Shown in pieces: positions 9,494-18,887 of a stretch of 64,000 nt of DNA. This DNA is from CAZSMC01 sp964607755 (GTDB lineage: Bacteria > Zhuqueibacterota > Zhuqueibacteria > Residuimicrobiales > Krinioviventaceae). The translations under genes were made by a program, and so were the position numbers. The notes beneath the pieces are model-generated. The model was not told where the DNA came from. It worked only from the letters and a program-made list of their open reading frames with translations, and did no database searches. The stretch lies in assembly GCA_964607755.1 (NCBI GenBank), contig CAZSMC010000002.1:108268-172267 (forward strand). Direction: 5' to 3'. Each line of letters opens with the position of its first letter. Positions within the stretch are counted from its first letter, which is position 1.

Positions 9494-11395
9494 TTAATCA
9501 CGTGATTCGAATGCGTGCTGAACAATGGCATCCAGGCCTTTGAAAACATAAAGCAGAAAAACCGCTGTCATTAAAATCAAACAGATATCGATAAAGATTT
9601 TCAAGAGCGGCCGGAAATAAAAAGTAAAGGCGAATAAACTTTGATAAAATTTGCCGGTTTCCTGATACGAGGTCATCGAGCGCCTGGCTGTCGTTTGGAA
9701 TCCAAGCGGTGAAGCAGCTTTAACATTGCCGAAATTAAACCCAGCGCCCAAACTGTGGCAATCATTGCAGCTTTTACCGCCAAGAGATTGTTCAGCAGAC
9801 CGAACATTATGTGCAAAAGGCCATTTATAGGGCTCGGCAGCCGGATGTTTCTCCGAAACAACATTACCATCCAGCAACCGGTGTACCTTGCCACCACCAA
9901 CAAAAACCGTATTGGCTGTATCTTTCATGACAGACAATGAATCGAGAATCATGGCAAACTGGGATTTTGACAGCGTGGGCCATTCTCCAGTGTTAATCGA
10001 GACAAAGTTCAAACTGTCGGTTAACGTATCAGCCTGGATGGCAGCGATGACGACATCCTGGAAATCATCCGGAGGAACAGGTTGTATCTCGCCGTCATTT
10101 TCCACGCCCCAGAATGTTGGGAAGATCAGATTATGGGGGGTAATTTTATGGTCTTGCGCTCTGGCATAGACCGGAGACGCAATGTAAGGCATAACCGAAT
10201 CGCCTTTGATGACATTATGGGTGCCCAGTCCATGAGCAATGGATGTCTGCACGTGCATCGTTTCTTTCTGCGGCCACGGACCTGAATGACAGGAGGTGCA
10301 GCTCATCTTTTCAAAATGAATTGTTGGAATACCTAAATGTGCCGGTTTCGGCGCGCCCAGACGTCCATGTTCCGGTCTTTTATCTTTCTCACCTACATGG
10401 CAGCCTTCGCAGGAAAAGGAAGCAATATTTGGGCGGTTGGTCTCTTTGGCTTCGTTTGCATAACCGCGAACCATCATATGATCGAGACCATTTCTGTGGC
10501 AGTCCACGCACATCATTCCTGAGGTTAAATGCACGTCCTCATCCGTTTCCCATTCTTCCTTATCCGGTGATTCAATATAACGGGAAGAATGGCAAAAATA
10601 GCACTGTCTATTGGGAATATCCCGCCGGATATCAATAAAAACTTGATCTTTGTCATCGAATCGATGTTCATCGTATTTAATACGGGGAGGGACAGCTTCG
10701 GCAGGGCCAGGACCCACTTGCGAGTAAATATCATAAGTGTCCTGCATGTCTTTGGCTGATCCCTCAACGGTAGCAAAGCCAGCGGTAGCGGCAGCAGCCC
10801 AGCGAAAATTTTGTTTTAGCATTTGTTTGTCATATTCCGATTGATCCTGAGCAGGCTCAACATCGTGGCAGGCAAGACAGTTAACTTCAGCCCGCCCGCT
10901 CACCTGCCAGCGAAAAAACAAATCTTTGCTGATATCTGCAGAATCGATTTCACCCACGCCGCCACCGGGAAACTGACGCCCGAATTCCTGCAAGAAATAA
11001 AAAGGCGTGAGCCCAATCGCGGCAGGGTCATAAACGCCTTCCCAGTCCCGGTGATGAAGCGGTATTTGAGTGCCTGTGACCCGGTCTGTATAAATCCAGG
11101 GATGTCCGGGCCGGCCGGGCCTGACCCCGGAATCCGGTGCATTGAAATGCCAGCCATGACTTATGATATCATAATCATGGCATGGCAAACAGGTTTCTTT
11201 AGTGGAGAATGGCAATACAGGTGAATCATCCAGAAAAATCTGTGATCCTTGTTCATCATAAAGCGGAACAAGATGGTTGGGCACGGCTCGACTGCCATCG
11301 GTTTTGTCACCTAATTTCGGTTCTTCAGTTTCAGCCCACAACGCTGCCGTACCAAAAAGCATGCACAGTATCGTATATAGAATAACTCTTTTCAT
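9494..11395 (-). CDS. Membrane-anchored heptaheme c-type cytochrome
   Basis: The 633-aa product has a signal peptide ending ...TAALWA and seven CxxCH heme c sites: CLPCH (residue 69), CLACH, CYFCH, CVDCH, CEGCH, CTSCH and CNDCH (near 543). A single C-terminal membrane helix (FIDICLILMTAVFLLYVF) is followed by a short cytoplasmic tail, so the hemes face the periplasm. Extra histidines between the sites could supply distal ligands. It is not obviously an OmcA/MtrC, NrfA or octaheme reductase. It lies 33 bp after a Tat-type Gfo/Idh oxidoreductase and 19 bp before the cytochrome b561-like gene. Together these suggest a periplasmic redox relay. Its donor and acceptor are unknown. Confidence 0.9.
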   Translation of the reverse strand: MKRVILYTILCMLFGTAALWAETEEPKLGDKTDGSRAVPNHLVPLYDEQGSQIFLDDSPVLPFSTKETCLPCHDYDIISHGWHFNAPDSGVRPGRPGHPWIYTDRVTGTQIPLHHRDWEGVYDPAAIGLTPFYFLQEFGRQFPGGGVGEIDSADISKDLFFRWQVSGRAEVNCLACHDVEPAQDQSEYDKQMLKQNFRWAAAATAGFATVEGSAKDMQDTYDIYSQVGPGPAEAVPPRIKYDEHRFDDKDQVFIDIRRDIPNRQCYFCHSSRYIESPDKEEWETDEDVHLTSGMMCVDCHRNGLDHMMVRGYANEAKETNRPNIASFSCEGCHVGEKDKRPEHGRLGAPKPAHLGIPTIHFEKMSCTSCHSGPWPQKETMHVQTSIAHGLGTHNVIKGDSVMPYIASPVYARAQDHKITPHNLIFPTFWGVENDGEIQPVPPDDFQDVVIAAIQADTLTDSLNFVSINTGEWPTLSKSQFAMILDSLSVMKDTANTVFVGGGKVHRLLDGNVVSEKHPAAEPYKWPFAHNVRSAEQSLGGKSCNDCHSLGAGFNFGNVKAASPLGFQTTARRSMTSYQETGKFYQSLFAFTFYFRPLLKIFIDICLILMTAVFLLYVFKGLDAIVQHAFESRD

Positions 11396-11428
11396 GACTC
11401 CATTTCCGTTTATTGACAGGCGCGTTTC

Positions 11429-12793
11429 TTACACGACAAACTCGTCTGGTTTGAATTTTAGCCAGCGCCCCGCTTCTATTGCCTCATTGACTCGCAGTAC
11501 CGATACTGCCGTTTCGTATCCTATCTCACCAGGGCAGTTGAGTTTTTCCCGCCCGCGAACAGCATTGAAAAAATTTTCCAGATGCGGCTGGTGGTAGGGA
11601 TCGGTAAATTTGACCGGGATGCCATGTTTCGGAGGCGCCAGGGTTTCGCGGACATCCAGTACCACGCCGGCACTGAGATCTGGCTTTTCCTGCTCAGGTG
11701 CCGTGAGGTAGCCTTTTTCGATCCATTTATCCCACGACGGCACGTGCGAACCGTTTTCTCTGTACACGCCGCCTCGTGCCGCAGACTCGGAAAGCTGCAG
11801 CGTAGCTTCATCGCCCATAAATGTTTCATAATAGCCATTGTTGCTGTTTGTAGTAATGGTTTGATAAAATGCCCGGCATTTTCCTTTTGGAGTGTCATAC
11901 TCATATAATGCCTGGACATTGTCATACCATTCATGAGTCTCCGGATCATAGTAATCCGTTCCGCCGCTGGCCATAACAGCCCTGGGCTGGCACTGTAAGA
12001 ACCAGTTAAAAATATCGATCTGATGAGAGCCCAAATCGACAATGGGTCCGCCGCCCAGTCCTTTATACCATCGCCAATTGCGGAACTGGTGCATGTTATC
12101 ATAACCATACCTTTTCAACTTGTCTTTAGGAATGGCATATTTTTTCGGCCATCCCAGATCAGGCTGGACAGCACGGTTCCACTGGGCATTGATTGTGGTC
12201 GGACGGCCCCAGATCTGCGCCTCTTTGATAAGTTTTTCGTAACAATGACGGTATCGGGGATTGCTTCGGCGTTGATGACCAATCTGCAGCAACCGTCCGG
12301 TACGGCGGGCGCTTTCGACCATTTTTTTGGCATTTTCCAGCTTGTTGGACATCTCTTTTTCGCAATACACATCAAGACCTGCTTCCAGGCAGGCTATAGT
12401 TTGCGTATGATGCCAAAAGTCTGGTGTAGCCACAATAACCGCATCGAGGTCTTTTTCACTGGCCAGCATCTCCCGATAGTCAACGTATTGGTTTAAATCA
12501 TGACCATATTTTTGCAGTAAACGGTAAGCCCGTTTTAAATTCCAGTCTTCCCAAATATCACACACTGCTTTAAAGCGGATATTTGGGAGTTTCAAACAGG
12601 CATTCATCAGCACCTGGCCCTCATCACCAGTGCCGATGAGGGCAATGTTAAGATCATCGGAACTGGAGGTCGCTTTGCTATTCTGAGCGCGGGTAATCTT
12701 GGGCATCATCAACCCGGCACCTGCAGCAGCGCTCGTCGCAATGAAATTGCGCCTGTTCATCCCTTTGTCCTGGTTTTTGTTTTCATTGTTCAT
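11429..12793 (-). CDS. Tat-exported Gfo/Idh/MocA family oxidoreductase (variant EKE motif)
   Basis: The 454-aa protein starts with a twin-arginine signal (NRRNFIATSAAAGAGLMM). A Rossmann fold follows (IALIGTGDEGQ, then DAVIVATPDFWHH) and the C-terminal substrate domain with GSHQIDIFNWF. The conserved EKP lysine segment reads DVYCEKEMSN, so the lysine is kept but proline is replaced. The family oxidises or isomerises sugars and inositols with tightly bound NAD(P). GH109 and other redox-hydrolytic members share the fold, so substrate cannot be assigned. It sits directly ahead of the heptaheme cytochrome c gene (33 bp) and after the TIM-barrel/DUF1080 fusion (35 bp). This makes it the best candidate in the window for an oxidase feeding the cytochromes. 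Confidence 0.88.
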   Translation of the reverse strand: MNNENKNQDKGMNRRNFIATSAAAGAGLMMPKITRAQNSKATSSSDDLNIALIGTGDEGQVLMNACLKLPNIRFKAVCDIWEDWNLKRAYRLLQKYGHDLNQYVDYREMLASEKDLDAVIVATPDFWHHTQTIACLEAGLDVYCEKEMSNKLENAKKMVESARRTGRLLQIGHQRRSNPRYRHCYEKLIKEAQIWGRPTTINAQWNRAVQPDLGWPKKYAIPKDKLKRYGYDNMHQFRNWRWYKGLGGGPIVDLGSHQIDIFNWFLQCQPRAVMASGGTDYYDPETHEWYDNVQALYEYDTPKGKCRAFYQTITTNSNNGYYETFMGDEATLQLSESAARGGVYRENGSHVPSWDKWIEKGYLTAPEQEKPDLSAGVVLDVRETLAPPKHGIPVKFTDPYHQPHLENFFNAVRGREKLNCPGEIGYETAVSVLRVNEAIEAGRWLKFKPDEFVV

Positions 12794-12828
12794 ACGTCGT
12801 TTTACAACTCCTGAATAGATTTTAGTTA

Positions 12829-14265
12829 TTATAGTTGTTTAATTTTAATATTGCGAAACCAAACCGGTTGACCGTGATCTTGCAAACCGATATGGCCTTT
12901 TCGCGGCATGTTTTTATATGCTGTTTTGAACTTGTTCTTTGTACCATCCGGATTCTTACCGGGTTCGGTCCACTGGCTCAGATCCATATCGATAATCGGT
13001 TCATTATTCAGCACAACATTGATTTTATTGTCTTTACAGGTTATTGTGAAATGATTCCAGTGTCCGGCTTTTTTTGCAACATTTTTACTTGGTGCCAAAC
13101 AATCATAAATTGCACCGCACATGCCATATTTCGTTCCGTCGGTGGTTTCGTGAATCTGGACTTCAATACCGGTGTGAACATAATTATCAAGATCAGCGGT
13201 GCGCAAAAACACGCCGCTGTTGGCACCTTTTGATACTTTATACTCTAAATCGAGGACAAAATTTCCATATTCTTTTTCCGACCAAATATAACTTCCGCCG
13301 TGCCACACAAGTTGGCCATCTTCCATCGTCCATGCACCCTCTTTGAAAATAGCGTTGGAAAGATCACGTGCAAAAAGATCTGTCCAACCTGATGGATTCA
13401 ATTTTCCGGCAACTTTATCAAAATAAGCCACGCACTGGCGTATTTCCGGCACATTGTTTTCCCAATTGTGTTCATATTCGATGGAAAATACACCTTTAAA
13501 ATTTTGACGATGCAGTTCCTCAAGAATGCCGTCAAAATTGGCTTGACCTGTTCCCCAGGGCACATCGTGCGCTTCCCGTACTCCAAACTCGTTCAAATCT
13601 TTAATGTGAAGACTGATGATCCGGCCCTCTAATTTTTTCAGCGCTTCAACCGGATTAATTCCGGAGCGCATCCAGTGACCAGTATCAGCGCAGGCGCCAA
13701 TGCGTTCAGAACGACCTTTAACGATCTGCAAAACTTTATCCGGATTCCAATAGATCGATGGTTTTGGATGATTATGGAGCGCCACGTTTATTTTGTATTC
13801 CTGAGCAAGCCGGTCAATAAGATCAAGAGCTTCTTCTTTGGGTTCGGATACAATTGTTTCAATACCCATGGCTTTGGCAAATTCAAAAACTTTCCGGCAT
13901 TCTGTTTCCTCATTTGGCAGGCGAACCACGCCGTAATTCACAAGTCGTACACCGGAGTCCAGCAGCTTTTCCTGAACAAGTTGGCGATGTTTTTCCGGCA
14001 TGGTATAATTCATCTTGGCATCTGGCATATCCGAGCGGATTTGCTGGCCGGGATAGGCCTCAATCCAGTCCAGTCCGAGGGATGCCACTTTGTCAACAGC
14101 TTCAAAAAATGAAAACCGGTTAAATGTATAAGCCTGAGCGCCAATCCGCCAGCCTTTATAAACATCAGTAGCCGGATGATTATAATTCGATTGTTCAGCA
14201 TTCGCATTGCCCACCAGGCAAAGCATACTCATAAAAAGTAGAAAAACAGAAATATAACGTATCAT
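12829..14265 (-). CDS. Secreted fusion: sugar-isomerase-like TIM barrel + DUF1080 (3-keto-disaccharide hydrolase-like) domain
   Basis: ATG 14265 is preferred because AAAGGTGAC lies just upstream; an earlier in-frame start at 14313 would give an unnatural N-terminus. The 478-aa product has a signal peptide (MIRYISVFLLFMSMLCLVGNANA). Residues of about 35-285 form an AP-endonuclease-2/xylose-isomerase-like barrel with metal-type residues in IVSEPKEE, LHNHPKP, CADTGHW, LHIKDL and FSIEYEHNW. Residues of about 290-478 form a DUF1080 jelly roll (GVFLRTAD, HTGIEVQIHE, GHIGLQDHG). Related barrels and DUF1080 proteins are known in 3-keto-glycoside metabolism, as epimerase/lyase and hydrolase. Having both in one exported chain between two Gfo/Idh genes supports processing of oxidised glycosides outside the cytoplasm. 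Confidence 0.85.
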   Translation of the reverse strand: MIRYISVFLLFMSMLCLVGNANAEQSNYNHPATDVYKGWRIGAQAYTFNRFSFFEAVDKVASLGLDWIEAYPGQQIRSDMPDAKMNYTMPEKHRQLVQEKLLDSGVRLVNYGVVRLPNEETECRKVFEFAKAMGIETIVSEPKEEALDLIDRLAQEYKINVALHNHPKPSIYWNPDKVLQIVKGRSERIGACADTGHWMRSGINPVEALKKLEGRIISLHIKDLNEFGVREAHDVPWGTGQANFDGILEELHRQNFKGVFSIEYEHNWENNVPEIRQCVAYFDKVAGKLNPSGWTDLFARDLSNAIFKEGAWTMEDGQLVWHGGSYIWSEKEYGNFVLDLEYKVSKGANSGVFLRTADLDNYVHTGIEVQIHETTDGTKYGMCGAIYDCLAPSKNVAKKAGHWNHFTITCKDNKINVVLNNEPIIDMDLSQWTEPGKNPDGTKNKFKTAYKNMPRKGHIGLQDHGQPVWFRNIKIKQL

Positions 14266-14322
14266 AATGTCACCTTTGTTAAAACGGCATTGACCGTGTC
14301 GAGCCAATGCCATAGTTGATTT

Positions 14323-15732
14323 TTATAAAGACCAGCCTTTTCTGTATTCCATGTGCAGGAATTTATTCGCATCTTCATTATTAGTAATTTTGCCGGTTGT
14401 GCCATCGTATTCCAGTTTCATATTAGCATTGGCCATTCTGACAGCGACATTGCCTAACATCATTGTCTCTGTCAATGGACCCGAATAATCGAAATTCGTG
14501 GTTGCCATTTCTTTCTTGCCTTGTTTGATGGCTTCGATCCATTCCTCGTGGATACCTGGTGAAGGCGGAATCTTGTTCTCGATACCACCGCGTGCTTTCA
14601 GCTCAGCACTGTATTCTTTCATTTTCGTTTCAGGAATGAGTCGCGGATTTCGTCCGTAAACCGAGCACATGAGATGTCCTTTGGTGCCTTCGAATAGCAC
14701 GCCACCACCCCAGTCGCCCATCATCCGTCCTTGTTCGATCACATCAGGACGAGGTGGCTTCAAGCCGCCGTCATACCAGGTCATTTTGACTTTGGGCATG
14801 CCTTCGCGTTCCGGAAATTCATAGGTGACGATTGAAGCAATCGGTGGAGAGTCCTGGGTAAATTCAGAAGAGCTTGCCTGTACAGTTTTCGGATATGCTA
14901 ACTTGAGCGGCCAGTAAGCGTGGTCGATAATATGAGCGCCCATGTCACCAAGCGCCCCGGTGCCAAAGTCCCAGAATCCACGCCACGCAAACGGCACATA
15001 AGCGGGATGATAGGGACGCCAGGCTGCCGGACCCAACCACACGTTCCAGTTCAAAGTGGGCGGACAGGAAGGTGTCTCTGTTGGCGCTTCTATGCCTTGA
15101 GGCCAGATTGGCCGGTTGGTCCAGCAATGCACATGATACACATCACCGATAGCCCCATCCCAGATCCATTCGCAGACTCGTCGACCGCCTTCACCGGCAT
15201 GGCCCTGATTTCCCATTTGGGTGATAACACCATACTTTTTAGCAGCTTCGCGCAAGACGCGGGCTTCGTAAACGGTATGAGTCATAGGTTTTTGGACAAA
15301 TACGTGTTTGCCGCGTTGCATCGCCGCCATGGCAATAACAGCGTGAGTGTGATCGGGCGTACTCACGGTCACAGCGTCTATGTTTTTGCCTTCTTTATCC
15401 AGCATGACGCGAAAATCTTTATAGAACCTGGCTTTTGGGTAAATATCAAAAATCGTTTCTTTTTCATCGCCATGTTTTTCTAAAGCGCGTTTTTCATCGA
15501 CATCGCAAAGTGCAACGACATTTTCGCTGCTCATAGCCTTGGAATCGGAATATCCTTTTCCGCCAATACCGACGCAGGCGATATTTAGCTTGTCACTTGG
15601 AGCGGTATAATTTGGACCGCCGAGCACACTTCTCGGAACCACTGTAAAGGCGGCAGCCGTTGCCGCAGCAGAACCTATAAAATCCCGTCGAGAGAGACCC
15701 TCAGAGCTTGTTGTGGTTTCTCTTTTCTTCAT
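14323..15732 (-). CDS. Tat-exported Gfo/Idh/MocA family oxidoreductase (QKP variant)
   Basis: The 469-aa product has a Tat signal (SRRDFIGSAAATAAAFTVV), a GIGGKG nucleotide loop and VSTPDHTHAVIAM. The catalytic-lysine motif is VFVQKPMTHT, with Q in place of the usual E. The substrate domain contains GAHIIDHAYW. It has the long 'NRPIWPQG...LNWNVWLGPA' insert shared with the protein at 62617, so these two form one subfamily distinct from the other five. An AAAGGA ribosome site lies upstream of ATG 15732. It is first after MITE copy A and 57 bp ahead of the TIM-barrel/DUF1080 gene. It is probably an exported sugar or glycoside dehydrogenase; substrate unknown. Confidence 0.87.
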   Translation of the reverse strand: MKKRETTTSSEGLSRRDFIGSAAATAAAFTVVPRSVLGGPNYTAPSDKLNIACVGIGGKGYSDSKAMSSENVVALCDVDEKRALEKHGDEKETIFDIYPKARFYKDFRVMLDKEGKNIDAVTVSTPDHTHAVIAMAAMQRGKHVFVQKPMTHTVYEARVLREAAKKYGVITQMGNQGHAGEGGRRVCEWIWDGAIGDVYHVHCWTNRPIWPQGIEAPTETPSCPPTLNWNVWLGPAAWRPYHPAYVPFAWRGFWDFGTGALGDMGAHIIDHAYWPLKLAYPKTVQASSSEFTQDSPPIASIVTYEFPEREGMPKVKMTWYDGGLKPPRPDVIEQGRMMGDWGGGVLFEGTKGHLMCSVYGRNPRLIPETKMKEYSAELKARGGIENKIPPSPGIHEEWIEAIKQGKKEMATTNFDYSGPLTETMMLGNVAVRMANANMKLEYDGTTGKITNNEDANKFLHMEYRKGWSL

Positions 15733-15833
15733 ATCTCACATCCTTTCGTTTGAGTATGATAAAAATTGGAGCATTGAAATCTATATAAAATAAAAATTTT
15801 CCAATTATTTCCAATAAAAATATGAATTTTATC

Positions 15834-16036
15834 GTAAAAGCTCACTGATGGTAGGAATCATTGCAACATTATCAAATTGGGCTAAAGCCCAATATTTTGA
15901 GAGGTCATCTTTACCCCGAGCTAAAGCTCGGGGCTATAATATTGCCCCGACTTTTAAGTCGGGGTTGGGGTTGTTGAGATTCCCTTAAATAGGCACTTTA
16001 GTGCCCAAATATTAAGACTCCCACCTTAGCTTTTAC
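15834..16036 (-). mobile_element. MITE-like repeat, copy A (203 bp, inverted relative to copies B and C)
   Basis: The element begins GTAAAAGCTCA and ends with its inverted counterpart (TTAGCTTTTAC, one mismatch). Inside are four palindromes: GGGCTAAAGCCC, CCCCGAGCTAAAGCTCGGGG, CCCCGACTTTTAAGTCGGGG and GGCACTTTAGTGCC. It is flanked by ATTTTATC (15826-15833) and ACTTTATC (16037-16044), a 7/8 match that looks like an 8-bp target duplication. No coding capacity is seen. It fills the gap between the DUF1080-like lipoprotein and a Gfo/Idh gene and may act as a transcript stabiliser or terminator. Ends beginning GTAA and 8-bp duplications recall the IS66 family, so IS66-type mobilisation is a reasonable guess. 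Confidence 0.85.
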
Positions 16037-16039
16037 ACT

Positions 16040-16684
16040 TTATCGAATGGCCATCGGCATATCCACGTGAACATTCAAGTTTTTAAAAATTGTTTCAGTA
16101 TCTTGAGCTGACCACACACCAACTGTGCCCGTAGTAATGCCTTTTTGCAATTCTTTTATAACCAGCACCGGTTGTTCTGAGTCACCAACATACACACTTG
16201 CTGTTTCACCATAAACCTCCAGGCGGATGTGGTACCAATCTCTGTCATCCACCTGCACTGAATCCACTTTTTGGTTATTTTCTACAGAATCCCAGTCAAG
16301 ATCGGGTGGAGAAAAATAGCGAATGATCGCGTGCTGATTCCTCTGGCGAAACATAAAGCCTTCAAACGACTCGCCATTTTTTACGCGAAAAATCAAACCG
16401 CACAGGTGAGGTTTGGCAAGATCAACTCGGATGACACCGTCCTGGAATTCAAAATTGTGTAAAAACGCACAGCCGTCATTTTTTCCAGGGGCGAGGCGGA
16501 CAGCTTTGGCATCTTTATAATCAACCACGTCCAACTGGCGATTATAGACAATCCAGTTTTTCGGATCAGACCACGAAATATCTTGCCATAACTCTTCAGA
16601 ATCCCCCGCACAATTTATCAGGTAAAAAAATGCTATGAAAATGAACACATAACTATATGACCGAGACAAGATGTATCGTATCAT
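16040..16684 (-). CDS. DUF1080-like (3-keto-disaccharide hydrolase fold) lipoprotein
   Basis: The 214-aa product has a lipoprotein-type signal (IAFFYLINCAGD, lipobox LINC). The rest is a concanavalin/laminin-G-like jelly roll typical of DUF1080: 'WIVYNRQLDVVDYKDAKAVRLAP', 'RQRNQHAIIRYF', 'DRDWYHIRLEVYGETASVYVGD' and 'GTVGVWSAQDTETIFKNLNV'. DUF1080 relatives include hydrolases of 3-keto-glycosides, but binding-only members exist. No unambiguous catalytic residues can be named. It follows the HEAT-repeat gene by 68 bp. MITE copy A starts 3 bp past its stop codon. Confidence 0.72.
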   Translation of the reverse strand: MIRYILSRSYSYVFIFIAFFYLINCAGDSEELWQDISWSDPKNWIVYNRQLDVVDYKDAKAVRLAPGKNDGCAFLHNFEFQDGVIRVDLAKPHLCGLIFRVKNGESFEGFMFRQRNQHAIIRYFSPPDLDWDSVENNQKVDSVQVDDRDWYHIRLEVYGETASVYVGDSEQPVLVIKELQKGITTGTVGVWSAQDTETIFKNLNVHVDMPMAIR

Positions 16685-16752
16685 TAACTTCTCAACATGC
16701 TAACAGGGTATTCAGAATCAATTTCAATATCAGCAGAAAACGTCTGTTTCGA

Positions 16753-18807
16753 TCATTCAAATTCCTGCAACAACCGGTCGGCTTGTTCTTTCAGATTCTC
16801 ATCTTTGGTGTTGTTTTTCACCATTTCCAATGCTTTTTGGTGAGCCGGTGATTTATCGTCGCGAGCGCGCCAGCCAATTTGTACGACCGCGACTTCAGCC
16901 TCATTTTTCACATCCGGATCATCGAGATACCCAGCAGCGAGTAGCAGTGCCGATACATCGTGGACATTGGCGAGACCGGACATGACCATGCGTTTCTCAT
17001 TGGCATTTTCTGCCAGGTCCAAGGCTTTTCGATATTTATCTACAGTCTCTTTTACCGGGCGGTCAGATTCCAGGCCTAATAACTGAATGTAGCCGCGCAA
17101 AGCCAAAACGCGCTCTGTTTGCGTGTCGCCGTTCTGAGCAAGATTTAAGAGATTATTGAGAGGCTCCGGAGTCGGCCATTTGGAGAGAGCACGTATAGCG
17201 GCCACGCGAAACTCCTCCTGATCCTGATTTAGAGCATTCTGCATAACAGTCAGCGCATCCCGGTCGCCAATTCGTCCCGCTACGTGCAAAAGCGAACTTT
17301 TAGCCTCGATGTCATCTGTTCTGTCATAAGCAGCCAATACAGCATCGCCCTGTTCGTCCTGGTTGTCGATTTTTTTCGCTATAGCAACAACCATGCGTTC
17401 GCTCTCACGTCGCTCGGTTCGTCCTTTGGCAGCAATCAGAATATCAATCGCTGTATCCAGATCATCCGGCTGGCCCACAAGTCCGAGTGCTTTGATCGCT
17501 TCTACTCCGACCCGGCGATTTTCAGCTTCCCGTGCCAGCGAAACCAGTGTCGGGACTGCATCAGACATGTTGCGCTCGCCGATAGCGCGCACCAGTTCGA
17601 TTGTAACTTTGGTCTCAGCCGAAGAAATTGAATTGACTATCTGTTCGTTCACACCAGGAGCATTTATTAACGAAAGGCTATGACGCGCCGCTTCTTGCTC
17701 TTCCTGATCGCCAGTGGCTGCTTTTTGAGCTAACAATTCTACATCCGGGGCTGTGCCCAGTTTGGAAAGAGCGTCGATGGCAGCAACGCGAACATTTTTA
17801 TTTTCATAATCAACGGCACTGCGTACTGCCGCGTGCGCGGACTGGTCACCGCGGACTTTAAAAGCGGTTAACAATTGTATTTGATGCCGAGGAGACAAAT
17901 CAGGTAAAACAGCAGCAATTTTTTTGAGATCAAGTTCTTTTTGGCTTTGGTGCACCATACTTATGGCAACTGCTTTGCATTCAGCCGACAGGTCAGACGC
18001 TAAAGCCTCTGTAATGACCGCAGTTGGATCGTCTGAAAGGCGAATTTCTCCAGTAAGTGTTGCTGCCTGTATGGCTGTTTTTTCTCCCTCCGGCGCTTTC
18101 GCTTTTCGGACATTCAGATAAATGTCCATTGCTCGCTTTTTTTCACCCTTTTCCGCCAACTGTTCGGCATTTTTTAACAAGGCATGAAGCACATCACCTG
18201 GCACTTTTGTTTTAGAAATGGCGCCCTGCAGCTTGTTAGCCGACTGGACAGTGCCGATTTTGCCCAGAGCTGCAGCCGCCGCACGGGCAATGTCCTTGTT
18301 ATCGCTGAAAAGAAGCGGACTCAGTTGAGAAACGGCTTTTTCATCTGCTCGATTACCAATGGTGTTGATAATACCAATTTGTACATTTCCGCTTGTGGAT
18401 TCTAGCGACGTGCGCAATGCGGCATCCACTTTTTTACTGGGAATGCGTTCGAGAGCGTAGCGGGCAATGTTGGCTTCTTTCTCATTGTCCAATAATTTTA
18501 CCAAAATGGGAACGGCATTTTCAGTTCCCATAATACTCAATTCTTTGCATAAAAATTGTTTGCCTGCAAAAGTGACGTCGTCCGAGCTAAGAACTTTTAA
18601 CATCTTTTTCTCATACTCGGCTAACTTGTCCTGATTGCCATAATTGGCCTTTAACATATCGCTTAATTCTGTCAGAGCTTCCCGGCTATCGCCGTACTGG
18701 TAATCAGCGACTTTTTCTAATAGCTCGTCAAAATTTTCTGCAACCGCTACAGCACTTAGCAACACGGTCAAAGCACACAGTGCTGTTAACATTTTTCTTT
18801 GAAACAT
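16753..18807 (-). CDS. Secreted HEAT-repeat protein
   Basis: ATG 18807 is chosen because GGGAG lies 7 nt upstream; the in-frame TTG 18813 would sit on top of that site. The 684-aa product has a signal peptide (LTALCALTVLLSAVAVA), then alpha-helical HEAT/PBS-type repeats to the end, for example 'DNKDIARAAAAALGKIG', 'ENKNVRVAAIDALSKLG' and 'ENRRVGVEAIKALGLVG'. Such repeats are protein-binding scaffolds. HEAT proteins are frequent beside Tat Gfo/Idh, DUF1080 and ThuA genes in planctomycete- and FCB-type genomes. Here it may scaffold the exported enzymes, an inference from position between Gfo/Idh and DUF1080 genes. Confidence 0.87.
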   Translation of the reverse strand: MFQRKMLTALCALTVLLSAVAVAENFDELLEKVADYQYGDSREALTELSDMLKANYGNQDKLAEYEKKMLKVLSSDDVTFAGKQFLCKELSIMGTENAVPILVKLLDNEKEANIARYALERIPSKKVDAALRTSLESTSGNVQIGIINTIGNRADEKAVSQLSPLLFSDNKDIARAAAAALGKIGTVQSANKLQGAISKTKVPGDVLHALLKNAEQLAEKGEKKRAMDIYLNVRKAKAPEGEKTAIQAATLTGEIRLSDDPTAVITEALASDLSAECKAVAISMVHQSQKELDLKKIAAVLPDLSPRHQIQLLTAFKVRGDQSAHAAVRSAVDYENKNVRVAAIDALSKLGTAPDVELLAQKAATGDQEEQEAARHSLSLINAPGVNEQIVNSISSAETKVTIELVRAIGERNMSDAVPTLVSLAREAENRRVGVEAIKALGLVGQPDDLDTAIDILIAAKGRTERRESERMVVAIAKKIDNQDEQGDAVLAAYDRTDDIEAKSSLLHVAGRIGDRDALTVMQNALNQDQEEFRVAAIRALSKWPTPEPLNNLLNLAQNGDTQTERVLALRGYIQLLGLESDRPVKETVDKYRKALDLAENANEKRMVMSGLANVHDVSALLLAAGYLDDPDVKNEAEVAVVQIGWRARDDKSPAHQKALEMVKNNTKDENLKEQADRLLQEFE

Positions 18808-18887
18808 GGGCAAACTCCCTTTTGAGTGTTTATATTTTAAAATCCAAAAAATCGTTTTACTTCACGTAAAGCGACGTTGCGTCACGT

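Noticed and set aside
15834..16036. CRISPR-like repeat array
   Set aside because: The palindromes are different from each other, not regularly spaced direct repeats with unique spacers. The terminal repeats and target duplications show a mobile element instead.
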